Assembly: GCF_002761755.1 (NCBI RefSeq)
Contig: NZ_PEOG01000023.1
Span: forward strand, 1-64,000
Direction of reading: 5' to 3'
DNA: 64,000 nucleotides
Source of the DNA: Roseateles chitinivorans
GTDB taxonomy: Bacteria; Pseudomonadota; Gammaproteobacteria; Burkholderiales; Burkholderiaceae_C
Positions within the stretch are counted from its first letter, which is position 1, and every line of letters begins with the position of its first letter. The notes under the pieces were generated by a model, which worked only from the letters and a program-made list of their open reading frames with translations, had not been told where the DNA came from and made no database searches. This document shows positions 36,039 to 47,058 of the stretch, in pieces. The position numbers and the translations under genes were made by a program.

Positions 36039-37508
36039 ATGCAAGACCCCGTTTCCTCCTTGCGCGACGCTGCCGTCGACCATCTGGCGGCCGGCCGCTC
36101 GTCGCAGGCGATCGCCGCCTACGAGGCTCTGCTGCGCGTCACGCCCGGGGAGCCGGACGACTGGTTCAACCTCGCTTATCTGCAGCGGCTTCAGCGCGAC
36201 TTCGAGGCCTCGCTGGCGTCCTACGATCGCGCCCGGCTGCTCGGCGCCGCCGGACCGGAGGAGATCCATCTGAATCGGGCGGTGATCCTCGCGGAGGACC
36301 TGCGCCGCCCCGACGAAGCGATGGCGGAGCTCGAACGGGCGCTTGCGATCTCGCCGCGCTTCCTGCCGGCGCTCGTCAACCTCGGCAACCTGCATGAGCA
36401 GCGCGGCGAACGCGCCGCCGCGCTGCGCCGTTACGAGGAGGCGCTGGCCGTCGAGCCCGGGCATGCGCTGGCGCTGTCGCGCCTGGCCAATCTGCGCCGC
36501 GTCGACTCGCCCGCCGACCCCCTGATCCAGCGCCTGCGGCAGGCGCTGCGGGTGCCGGGTCGCCATCCGGCGGAGCAGGCCGATCTGGCCTACGCGCTGG
36601 GCAAGGGGCTCGACGACGCCGGCGCGTACGACGATGCCTTCGCCGCCTACGGACTCGCCAACCAGGCCGCACGCCACAGCCATGGCCGCACGCCGCTGCG
36701 CTATGACCGGGAGGCGCATGAGCGGCTGGTCGACGCGCTGATCCGACAGTCGCGCCAGCCGGCTCCGGCGGCCGTGGTCGCCACACCGGCGCCATCGGTC
36801 TTCGTCTGCGGCATGTTCCGATCGGGCTCGACGCTGATCGAGCAGATCCTCGGCAGCCATCCCGACGTGACTCCCGGTGGGGAGATCGATCTGCTGCCCG
36901 AACTTGCCCACCGCCAGTTCCTCCCACGGCTGTCCCAGCCGGACCGGCCGCTGTCCGCGGAACTCGCAGACCGGATGCGCCGCGAGTACCGCGATGGCGT
37001 CGCCCTGCGCTTTCCCGATGCGGCGCTGCTCACCGACAAGCGGCCGGACAACTTCCTGTTCGTCGGACTGATCAAGCAGCTGTTTCCCGGCGCGAAGATC
37101 CTGCACACGCGTCGCGCGGCGTTGGACAACTGCCTGTCGGTGTTCTTCCTGCACCTCGGGCCGTCGATGCCCTATGCGCTGGACCTGGGCGATATCGCCC
37201 ACTGGTACGGCCAGTACCGCAAGTTGATGGCGCATTGGCAGTCGCTCTATGGCGACGACATTCACGACGTTGACTACGACGCGTTGGTCACCGATCCGCG
37301 TCCGCAGATCGAAGCCGCGCTGGCGCATGTCGGCCTGGGCTGGCACGACGCCTGTCTGGACTTCCACACGAGCAAGTCGACCGTCGCGACACCGAGCAAC
37401 TGGCAGGTTCGGCAGCCGCTGTACCAGCGCTCCTCCGGTCGGTGGCGGAATTACGAACGCCACCTCGGCGCGTTGCGCACCGCGCTCGGGCACTTCGCCG
37501 GCGAATGA
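36039..37508 (+). CDS. Tetratricopeptide-repeat sulfotransferase
   Basis: 489 residues. Residues about 8-155 are four to five TPR units (AIAAYEALLRVTPGEPDDWFNLAYL; ALVNLGNLHEQRGERAAALRRYEEALAVEPGH). From about 253 the sulfotransferase domain begins with the PAPS 5'-phosphosulfate loop VFVCGMFRSGSTLIEQIL; the 3'-phosphate loop region is near KILHTRRAALDNCLSVFF. The layout resembles bacterial tyrosylprotein-sulfotransferase-like proteins. It should transfer sulfate from PAPS to a protein or saccharide acceptor. The convergent neighbour, 7 bp away, is an APS kinase that makes PAPS. Confidence 0.9.
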   Translation: MQDPVSSLRDAAVDHLAAGRSSQAIAAYEALLRVTPGEPDDWFNLAYLQRLQRDFEASLASYDRARLLGAAGPEEIHLNRAVILAEDLRRPDEAMAELERALAISPRFLPALVNLGNLHEQRGERAAALRRYEEALAVEPGHALALSRLANLRRVDSPADPLIQRLRQALRVPGRHPAEQADLAYALGKGLDDAGAYDDAFAAYGLANQAARHSHGRTPLRYDREAHERLVDALIRQSRQPAPAAVVATPAPSVFVCGMFRSGSTLIEQILGSHPDVTPGGEIDLLPELAHRQFLPRLSQPDRPLSAELADRMRREYRDGVALRFPDAALLTDKRPDNFLFVGLIKQLFPGAKILHTRRAALDNCLSVFFLHLGPSMPYALDLGDIAHWYGQYRKLMAHWQSLYGDDIHDVDYDALVTDPRPQIEAALAHVGLGWHDACLDFHTSKSTVATPSNWQVRQPLYQRSSGRWRNYERHLGALRTALGHFAGE

Positions 37509-37515
37509 ACGGTGC

Positions 37516-38118
37516 TCAGGCGCCGAAGATGCCGGCTTCGCGCAGCCGTTCGAGCACCGCGTCAGCAGCCTGGTCGGGCGTCACGGCGGCGGTGCGCAGG
37601 AGCAGTTCCGGTTCCACGGGCGGCTCGTACGGAGAGTCGATGCCGGTGAAGTCCTTCAGCAGCCCGGCCCGCGCCTTGCGGTAGAGGCCTTTCGGGTCTC
37701 GCTGCTCCGCCACCTCCAGCGGCACGTCGACGTGCACCTCGAAGAACTCACCAGGCGCAAAGCGCTCGCGCACCGCCTGACGATCCGCCCGGAACGGCGA
37801 GATCAACGCGACGATCACGATCAGCCCCGCGTCAGCCATGAGGCGCGCCACCTCGCCGACACGACGGATGTTCTCGACGCGGTCCGCGGCGGCGAAGCCA
37901 AGGTCGCGGTTGAGCCCTCCGCGCAACAGATCGCCGTCGAGCAGGTAGGTGTGCAGCCCGCGCGCATGCAGACGCTGCTCAAGCCGGTCCGCCACCGTCG
38001 ACTTGCCTGCGCCGGACAGGCCCGTCAGCCAGACGACGGCGGGGCGATGGCCCTTGAGCAGGCCCCGCGCGGCACGATCCACCTGCAGCTGCGGGGCGAG
38101 AGGCAGCGGGACGCTCAT
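37516..38118 (-). CDS. cysC: Adenylylsulfate (APS) kinase
   Basis: 200 residues. The P-loop [17 protein letters not shown], the DGD motif ([17 protein letters not shown]) and the lid segment [24 protein letters not shown] are all typical of CysC, as are YRKARAG and IDSPYEPP near the end. The enzyme phosphorylates APS to PAPS. No cysD/cysN sulfurylase is adjacent, so APS must be supplied from elsewhere. It lies 11 bp downstream of tgt on the same strand and 7 bp from the convergent sulfotransferase, which suggests that PAPS here serves sulfation rather than only assimilation. Confidence 0.94.
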   Translation of the reverse strand: MSVPLPLAPQLQVDRAARGLLKGHRPAVVWLTGLSGAGKSTVADRLEQRLHARGLHTYLLDGDLLRGGLNRDLGFAAADRVENIRRVGEVARLMADAGLIVIVALISPFRADRQAVRERFAPGEFFEVHVDVPLEVAEQRDPKGLYRKARAGLLKDFTGIDSPYEPPVEPELLLRTAAVTPDQAADAVLERLREAGIFGA

Positions 38119-38129
38119 CGGGCGAGCCC

Positions 38130-40149
<2,020 letters not shown>

Positions 40150-40188
40150 GCGCGAGGGCATGAGCGGCGGGCCGCGACAATCGCGTCC

Positions 40189-40785
40189 ATGCCCTCGAGT
40201 CTCGCCGCCCCGGTCCACGCCGAACTGATCATCAAGAAGAGCCGCTTCATCGGCTGCGTGGAGGCCGTGCCCGACCGGGCCGCCGCGCTGGCGCGCGTCG
40301 CGCGACTCCGCGCCGAGCACCCCGGCGCCGCGCATGTCTGCTGGGCGCTGATGGCAGGCGGCCAGTCCGCCGCCAACGACGACGGCGAACCGGGCGGCAC
40401 CGCCGGCCGGCCGATGCTCGAGGTGCTCCGGCACCAGGACCTGGACGGCGTGCTGGCGACGGTGGTGCGCTACTTCGGCGGCGTGAAGCTCGGCGCGGGC
40501 GGCCTGGTTCGCGCGTACACCGACGCCATCGCGCAGGCGCTGCTGAAGGCGGAGAAGGTCCCGGTGGTCCGGCTGCGCACGCTGCGCTGCACCCTGCCCT
40601 ATGCGCAGGAAGGGCTGCTGCGCCGCGAGGCAGAGAAGGCGGGCGCCGAGCTCGTGGAAGTGGCCCATGGGGCGCTCGTCGAGGTCACGCTGCGGCTGCC
40701 TGACGCTGTGGCCGCGGCATTCGTCGCGGGCTTGAACGAGGCGGGGCAGGGGCGGATCGGCTGGCTCAAGTCCGAGGGCGGCTAG
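40189..40785 (+). CDS. YigZ/IMPACT-family protein
   Basis: 198 residues. The UPF0029 domain is clear: ELIIKKSRFIGCVEAVPDR at the N-terminus, then AAHVCWALMAGGQSAANDDGEPGGTAGRPMLEVL and VVRYFGGVKLGAGGLVRAYTDAI, all conserved in YigZ. A second small ferredoxin-like domain follows. The family is related to eukaryotic IMPACT regulators of translation; in bacteria the function is unsettled. The stop codon overlaps the end of the hipA-like remnant on the other strand. Confidence 0.92.
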   Translation: MPSSLAAPVHAELIIKKSRFIGCVEAVPDRAAALARVARLRAEHPGAAHVCWALMAGGQSAANDDGEPGGTAGRPMLEVLRHQDLDGVLATVVRYFGGVKLGAGGLVRAYTDAIAQALLKAEKVPVVRLRTLRCTLPYAQEGLLRREAEKAGAELVEVAHGALVEVTLRLPDAVAAAFVAGLNEAGQGRIGWLKSEGG

Positions 40786-40970
40786 CCGGCCGCCACGCAG
40801 CGGCGCACGTTGGCCTCCACGGCGGTCGCGATCGACTTGCGCGTCGCGCGGCGGACGCCCTCCGCGTCCAGCGCCGGCTCGAGTTCTTGCGCGGCCTCAC
40901 ACATCGCGTCGATCGTCTGCGCGGCCACGCTGTCAGCGATGTCGTGCGCTCGCGCCAGTTGGAGTGGAGG
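40782..40970 (-). pseudogene. Remnant of a HipA-like toxin C-terminus
   Basis: In the frame offset from the antitoxin gene, about 60 codons (LARAHDIADSVAAQTIDAMC ... RRATRKSIATAVEANVRRC) end at a TAG at 40782. The helical, charged character resembles the C-terminal end of HipA-type kinases, and the position, directly after a hipB-like gene, is where hipA is expected. There is no start codon and no kinase core, so most of the toxin gene appears to be deleted. The identification rests on context and general character and needs a profile search. Confidence 0.4.
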
Positions 40971-41274
40971 ATTTGCGGCTCCTGGCCCGCTGACGTGGAG
41001 GCTCGTCGAGGCGCTCAAGGTCAGCAATGCTGAGCGTCTCCCTGGGCTTGAACGAATCACCGAGTTCATTGATCAGCGACAGGGCCTGCAGCACCTTCAC
41101 CATCGACGACACGGTGGCATTGCCGCCGGACTCGAGGTGCTTGACGGCATTCAAGGCAATTCCCGCGCGCCTGGCCAACTCCTGCTGGGTCCAACCTCGT
41201 CGCAACCGGTGGTGGCGCAGCCGAGCGCCGATCTCGCCCTGGATCTGCCCTGCGGAAGCCAGTCTGAAGTCCAT
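40933..41274 (-). CDS. HipB-like XRE-family antitoxin/regulator
   Basis: 113 residues. The helix-turn-helix (IGARLRHHRLRRGWTQQELARRAGIALNAVKHLESGGNATVSSMVKVLQAL) spans about 15-65. The sequence after it (LGDSFKPRETLSIADLERLDEPPRQRAR) matches HipB-like antitoxins. The final dozen residues look like an out-of-frame read into toxin-gene remnant, consistent with a deletion junction near 40970. The upstream region is unusually A/T-rich for this genome and contains an operator-like inverted repeat. It is probably a surviving, possibly still functional, autorepressor without its toxin. Confidence 0.75.
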   Translation of the reverse strand: MDFRLASAGQIQGEIGARLRHHRLRRGWTQQELARRAGIALNAVKHLESGGNATVSSMVKVLQALSLINELGDSFKPRETLSIADLERLDEPPRQRARSRKSSTPTGASARHR

Positions 41275-41281
41275 GTGATAT

Positions 41282-41341
41282 TGGCCTTTATAGAGACCGT
41301 AAACCGATATTTTTGTCGCTTAGCGTACTCTAAAAGGGCCA
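41282..41341 (-). promoter_or_regulatory. Operator-like inverted repeat upstream of the HipB-like gene
   Basis: TGGCCTTTATAGAG (41282-41295) is the near-complement of CTCTAAAAGGGCCA (41328-41341), 12 of 14 positions. The 32 bp between them are A/T-rich. It begins 8 bp from the HipB-like start codon. Paired inverted sites at this place are where HipB-type repressors bind. The rest of the gap to argG has no gene. Confidence 0.45.
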
Positions 41342-41379
41342 CTATGCAACGGGAACGTCTACTCAGGGCCACCTATTGA

Positions 41380-42834
<1,455 letters not shown>

Positions 42835-42890
42835 TCCGGCGGGCCCTGACGGGTCCGTTGCTTCGGGACCGGCCGCGCGGGCCGGAAAGC

Positions 42891-42920
42891 AAAAAGCCGC
42901 TGAGCGATCAGCGGCTTTTT
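42891..42920. terminator. Strong bidirectional terminator after argG
   Basis: A perfect 13-bp stem AAAAAGCCGCTGA / TCAGCGGCTTTTT with loop GCGA lies between the argG stop and the 3' end of the convergent PEP-CTERM gene. It has A and T runs on its two flanks. Confidence 0.92.
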
Positions 42921-42955
42921 CTTCGTGAGCGCGACGCCCGGTGGGCGTCCGGACC

Positions 42956-43630
42956 TCAACTGCGGCGGCGACGCGCCACGAAGCCCAGCGCGCCCAGGCC
43001 GGCCAGCATCAGCGCGTAGCTGTGCGGCTCCGGCACCGACGGCGCGATCGTCGCGTTGACGTTGGAGCTCAGGAACTCGGCGCGCAGACCGGTGAAGTTG
43101 TAGGTGCGGTCGACGGTGTCGGTGACGACGAACTGCAGCGTGTTCACGCCCGCCAGGAAACCGCTCGAGGCCGCGAACGAGGTCCAGCCGGCATAGCCGC
43201 GCTCGCTGGAGATCGTCGAGATCACATTCCCGTTGAGCAGCAGCACGCCCTTGTTGTCCGCCGCCCACTGGCCGCTGAACGAGGCGCTGCTGGCGTCGAA
43301 GCCGGTCAGGTCGAAGCTCAGCGACCAGGTGAAGGTCGAGTTCGAGGTCGGGCTGTAGTTCGTGTTCTGGTTGGCGCCGGGGATCAGCCACGAGGAGCTG
43401 GCCGTGTTGGCGAGCCAGCTCGGGAACGGATCCAGGCTGCCGTTGCTGACGATGCCGTTGCCGGTCAGGCCGGCCGCGTTGCCGATCGCGCTGAACGAGT
43501 AGTGGCTGTCGGTGCTGCCGGCGGCCAGGCCGGCACCGGTGTTCACCAGTCCGCCGATGGCGGTGGCGGCGGCGAGGCCGCTGAACAGCGTGGCGGCCAC
43601 AGCGATGGAAGTACGAACGAACAGCGTCAT
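42956..43630 (-). CDS. PEP-CTERM sorting-signal protein
   Basis: 224 residues from the ATG at 43630 (MTLFVRTSIAVAATLFSGLA). A signal peptide ends near residue 24. The mature part is Ser/Asn/Gly-rich with beta character and no catalytic motif. The C-terminus has the three-part sorting signal: VPEP, a hydrophobic stretch (SYALMLAGLGALGFVA) and the basic end RRRRS. Such proteins are cut by an exosortase and released to the surface or matrix. The gene stands alone with a CCCTA-N4-TAGGG palindrome upstream. Confidence 0.9.
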   Translation of the reverse strand: MTLFVRTSIAVAATLFSGLAAATAIGGLVNTGAGLAAGSTDSHYSFSAIGNAAGLTGNGIVSNGSLDPFPSWLANTASSSWLIPGANQNTNYSPTSNSTFTWSLSFDLTGFDASSASFSGQWAADNKGVLLLNGNVISTISSERGYAGWTSFAASSGFLAGVNTLQFVVTDTVDRTYNFTGLRAEFLSSNVNATIAPSVPEPHSYALMLAGLGALGFVARRRRS

Positions 43631-43672
43631 GCCAGATCCCGAGCGGTGAGTAGGTCTTGTGCTGGCGATTTT

Positions 43673-43686
43673 CCCTAAAGCTAGGG
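43673..43686. promoter_or_regulatory. CCCTA-AAGC-TAGGG palindrome upstream of the PEP-CTERM gene
   Basis: A 5-4-5 dyad 43 bp upstream of the start at 43630. Related GGG/CCC dyads lie upstream of the genes at 15678 and 55754. Possible regulator site; no protein can be assigned. Confidence 0.3.
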
Positions 43687-43694
43687 ATTCACAA

Positions 43695-43714
43695 CCCCCC
43701 GTGGGCGCGGGGGG
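43695..43714 (-). terminator. C6/G6 hairpin downstream of the sigma factor gene
   Basis: CCCCCC (43695-43700) pairs with GGGGGG (43709-43714) around an 8-base loop. It lies 64 bp past the sigma-factor stop and 65 bp upstream of the PEP-CTERM start. No T-run follows, so it could equally be an operator. Confidence 0.25.
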
Positions 43715-43777
43715 ACACCACAGTCCAGATCGGGGGTCGGGACTTGCGTCACGCCCCATGCGGGCGCCCCCCGCCCT

Positions 43778-44836
43778 TCAGGGGGTCGTGCCCGCACCGA
43801 TGTCGGGCGGCGCGGACGGATCCGGTGCGGGCGTCGCGAGCGGGTCGATGCGTGGCAGGTGGCCCAGCTTGTCCGGATTGCGCTGGACATAGATCGCGCT
43901 GATGCGGCCAGGCGCCGTCGCGGGTCGCAGCGCCACCGTCTGGATCGGCTCGCCGGCGGTGTCGTAGACGATGTAGCCCGGCAGTCCGTTGACCTGCGCC
44001 GGGCGCACCCGCCAGTCGCGGCTGGTGCGCATCCGGACGAAGCCGACGAAGGTCCGCGCCACCAGCGCGCCGCCCTCGAGCATCCGCGGCACCGCGGACA
44101 CCTTGCCGCCGCCATCGGCCAGCAGCACCGCATCGTCGGTCAGCACGCGGGCCAGGCCCTCGACGTCGAAGGACTGCAGCGCCCCCATGAAGGCCTGGAA
44201 CAGGCGCTGGCGTTCTTCGTCCTCGACCTCGTGGCGGGCGTAGTCCGCCTTGACATGCTGCCGCGCCCGACTCGCCAACTGGCGGCAGGCCGCGGCACTG
44301 CGCCCCAGGCGGCGCGCGATCTCGTCGAAGTCCAGTTCGAAGACCTCATGCAGCAGGAAGGCCGCCCGCTCCAGCGGCGACAGCCGCTCCAGCGTCAGCA
44401 TGAAGGCCACCGACACGTCCTGGGCGAACTCGGCCTGCACCTCGGGGCTGGGCGACCAGTCGCTGGCCTCGTCGACCAGGGGCTCGGGCAGCCAGACACC
44501 GACGTACTGCTCGCGGCGCGCCGCCGCCGACTGCAGCCGGTCCAGGCAGAGGTTGGTCACCAGGCGCGACAGAAAGGCCCCCACATGCCGCACCGCGGTC
44601 TCGTCGACGTCGGCCCAGCGCAGCCAGGCTTCCTGGACGATGTCCTCGGCCTCGGCGCGGGATCCCAGCATCCGGTAGGCGAGCGCGCGCAGCGGGCGCG
44701 CATGGTCGCGGTCGAAGCGCAGCGCGCGGGCGGCGGCGGACAGGTCCGGCCTCGGCTGGCCGTCCGGCCGGGTCTGGGCGGCGGAATCGAGCGTGGCGCC
44801 GGGCGGAGGGCCGGCCGAGGCATCGGAAGGGGGCAT
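43778..44836 (-). CDS. ECF41-type RNA polymerase sigma factor with SnoaL-like C-terminal domain
   Basis: 352 residues, long for an ECF sigma factor. Region 2 (ALAYRMLGSRAEAEDIVQEAWLRW) is at about 50-74 and region 4 (LSPLERAAFLLHEVFELDFDEIARRLGRSAAACRQLASRARQHV) at about 150-195. A SnoaL-like domain fills about 205-315. The linker motif WLPEPL (115-120) and the C-terminal NPDKL (about 320-324) are hallmarks of the ECF41 group, whose C-terminal domain regulates the sigma factor instead of an anti-sigma protein. ECF41 genes usually neighbour a carboxymuconolactone decarboxylase, oxidoreductase or epimerase gene; none is adjacent here. Confidence 0.9.
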   Translation of the reverse strand: MPPSDASAGPPPGATLDSAAQTRPDGQPRPDLSAAARALRFDRDHARPLRALAYRMLGSRAEAEDIVQEAWLRWADVDETAVRHVGAFLSRLVTNLCLDRLQSAAARREQYVGVWLPEPLVDEASDWSPSPEVQAEFAQDVSVAFMLTLERLSPLERAAFLLHEVFELDFDEIARRLGRSAAACRQLASRARQHVKADYARHEVEDEERQRLFQAFMGALQSFDVEGLARVLTDDAVLLADGGGKVSAVPRMLEGGALVARTFVGFVRMRTSRDWRVRPAQVNGLPGYIVYDTAGEPIQTVALRPATAPGRISAIYVQRNPDKLGHLPRIDPLATPAPDPSAPPDIGAGTTP

Positions 44837-44961
44837 GGCGGATGGTCCGTTGTCGTCTTGCTCACAAGACGACGCAGCCTAGCCGTTCGTGACATCGGCC
44901 GGAAGCGCCCCGGCGCGGGACGCCGCCCCAACGAGGCCGGCGGAGCCGGCCGGCGCGCGGC

Positions 44962-46005
44962 TCAGACGCGGGCCCGTTCCAACAGCATCGCGTCGCCGTA
45001 GCTGAAGAAGCGGTAGCGCTGGGCGATCGCATGGCGGTACAGCGCCATGATCGGCTCGTAGCCGGCGAAGGCCGAGACCAGCATCATCAGCGTGCTCTTG
45101 GGCAGATGGAAATTGGTCACCAGCCGGTCCACGACCTGGAAGTCGAAGCCGGGCGTGATGAAGATGTCGGTCTCGCGCGCCCCGGCCTTCAGGCCGCCGC
45201 CGAGCGCCGCCGACTCCAGCGCGCGCAGCGTCGTGGTGCCGACCGCCGTGACCTTCCCGCCGGCGGCGCGGCAGCGCGCGATCGCGTCGACGGTGTCCTG
45301 CGTCACCTGGAACCACTCGCTGTGCATCTTGTGCTCGGCCAGCGACTCGACCCGCACCGGCTGGAAGGTGCCGGCGCCGACGTGCAGCGTCACATGCGCG
45401 GTGCCGACGCCGCGCTCGGCCAGGCGCGCCAGCAGCGCCTCGTCGAAATGCAGCGCGGCGGTCGGCGCGGCGACCGCACCGGGCTCGCGCGCGAACACGG
45501 TCTGGTAGCGCCGCACGTCATCGGCGGAGTCGCCATGCGCGATGTACGGTGGCAGCGGCACATGGCCATGGCGCTCGAGCAGCTCGAACGGATCGCCCGA
45601 CAGGCGCAGGTGGAACAGGCCGTCGTCCGGCCCGCAGCGGCCGAGCACCTCGGCATCGAAGGCGTCGGCGAAACGCACCACCGCGCCGGGCTTGGGACTC
45701 TTGCTGGCGCGCATGTGGGCCCAGACCTCGCGCGTGCCGGGCAGCACGCGCTCCACCAGGGCCTCGACCGCGCCGCCACTGGCCTTCGCGCCATACAGGC
45801 GGGCCTTGATGACCTTGGTGTCGTTGAACACCAGCAGGTCGCCGGGGTTGAGCAACTCGGGCAGCTCGCGGAACACGCGGTCGACCGGCGGGTCGACGCG
45901 GCCATCGAGCAGCCGTGAGGCGCTGCGTTCGGCGGCAGGATGCTGGGCGATGAGTTCGGGAGGCAGAGCGAAGTCGAAATCGCTCACCGTGAAGAGACGG
46001 GACAT
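44962..46005 (-). CDS. queA: S-adenosylmethionine:tRNA ribosyltransferase-isomerase
   Basis: 347 residues, standard QueA length. Family blocks are intact: [56 protein letters not shown] and ALESAALGG. The enzyme transfers and isomerises the ribosyl part of SAM onto preQ1 in tRNA to give epoxyqueuosine, the step after Tgt. The downstream neighbour on the same strand is the ECF41 sigma gene; the upstream one is an orphan solute-binding protein gene 94 bp away. Confidence 0.96.
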   Translation of the reverse strand: MSRLFTVSDFDFALPPELIAQHPAAERSASRLLDGRVDPPVDRVFRELPELLNPGDLLVFNDTKVIKARLYGAKASGGAVEALVERVLPGTREVWAHMRASKSPKPGAVVRFADAFDAEVLGRCGPDDGLFHLRLSGDPFELLERHGHVPLPPYIAHGDSADDVRRYQTVFAREPGAVAAPTAALHFDEALLARLAERGVGTAHVTLHVGAGTFQPVRVESLAEHKMHSEWFQVTQDTVDAIARCRAAGGKVTAVGTTTLRALESAALGGGLKAGARETDIFITPGFDFQVVDRLVTNFHLPKSTLMMLVSAFAGYEPIMALYRHAIAQRYRFFSYGDAMLLERARV

Positions 46006-46099
46006 GCGCGTTGAGGGCCGGACGGACCCGTGCCAATCGGAGGAGAAACGGAAGCGGCGATTGTCCCACGCGGCCCCGGCGCGCCCCGCCCGCGGACGC

Positions 46100-46849
46100 T
46101 CACTGCCAGCGCGCGCCCTGGTGCAGCAGCGCCGCCAGCCGGCCGTTGCCCTGCAGCTCGCCGACGCCGCGGGAGAGCGCCGCGGCGAAGCGCTCGCCCT
46201 CGGGCCGGACCTTCGAGAACACCGTGTACAGCGGGATCTCCGAAACCGCCGGGTCGAGCCACGCGAGCTTGCCGGCCGCCTCGCGCAGCTGCGTCTCCAG
46301 CAGGTGGGCGCCGACGCCCTTGTCGATCAGCACCAGGTCGACGCGCCCGGCCAGCAGCTTGCGCAGATTGGCGAGATCGTCCACCGCGCCTTCGACGGAC
46401 AGGTTCGCCGCCTCGAAGCGGGGCGGATTCACATAGCCGTGGACGACGCCGATGCGCAGCCCCGCCAGTGCCCCGAGGTCGTCGATGCGGCGCTTGCGGT
46501 CGGTCCGCGTCATGAAGCCGACCTGGTTCACGATGCCCAGCGGATGCGGGAAGCGCATCGTGCGCTCTCGTTCCTCGGACCGCCAGGTGCCGATGACACC
46601 GTCGTGGTCGCCGCGCTGGAACTCGAGCAGCGCACGCGCCCAGGGCCGGAAGCTCAGTTCCATCTCTCGGCCCGCCTGCCGCAGCGCGGCGCGGGTGACC
46701 TCGCAGGCCACGCCGCCGCCCGGCAGCGTGCTGCCGGTGTACGGCGGGAACTCGGTCGCGACCATGCGCAGCGGCCGTTCCGCCGCGCGCGCCGGCAGCA
46801 CCGGCAGGGCGGCGGCGAGCCAGAGGAGGCTGTCGCGGCGGGTGGTCAT
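46100..46849 (-). CDS. Periplasmic solute-binding protein, family 3 (orphan)
   Basis: 249 residues from the ATG at 46849 ([20 protein letters not shown]); the frame is open to 46885 without signal character. A twin-Arg-like signal peptide ends near PARAAE. The mature start [31 protein letters not shown] is typical of the small amino-acid-binding-like proteins found singly in proteobacteria. No transport genes are nearby. It shares fold and lack of permease with 39370-40149 but the two are only distantly similar. Confidence 0.85.
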   Translation of the reverse strand: MTTRRDSLLWLAAALPVLPARAAERPLRMVATEFPPYTGSTLPGGGVACEVTRAALRQAGREMELSFRPWARALLEFQRGDHDGVIGTWRSEERERTMRFPHPLGIVNQVGFMTRTDRKRRIDDLGALAGLRIGVVHGYVNPPRFEAANLSVEGAVDDLANLRKLLAGRVDLVLIDKGVGAHLLETQLREAAGKLAWLDPAVSEIPLYTVFSKVRPEGERFAAALSRGVGELQGNGRLAALLHQGARWQ

Positions 46850-46980
46850 GATCGGGTCGAGACGGGCTGGCCAGAAGGTCGGCACAGCCTAGCAGCCGAC
46901 CGTGGCGACTGACGCCTCGTCGACCCGGGGGAAATGCCCGGTTGCGGTCCCGGAAGCGGCAATCGATCACGCCGGGCCAT

Positions 46981-47016
46981 GAAAAAGCCGGCCGGGTCTG
47001 GCGACCGGGCCGGCTT
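46981..47016 (-). terminator. Terminator after the YCF48-repeat lipoprotein gene
   Basis: A 14-bp stem with a single mismatch (46985-46998 with 47003-47016) has a TGGC loop. It is followed on the minus strand by a run of T, and lies 42 bp beyond the stop. Confidence 0.8.
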
Positions 47017-47058
47017 CGGGGGACGGGCGACCGGCCCGTCGGCAGGTCGCGCGACGGC

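Noticed and set aside
40782..41069. 95-codon minus-strand frame as an independent gene
   Set aside because: Its first third overlaps the HipB-like gene out of frame; only the end resembles toxin sequence, so it is treated as a remnant.
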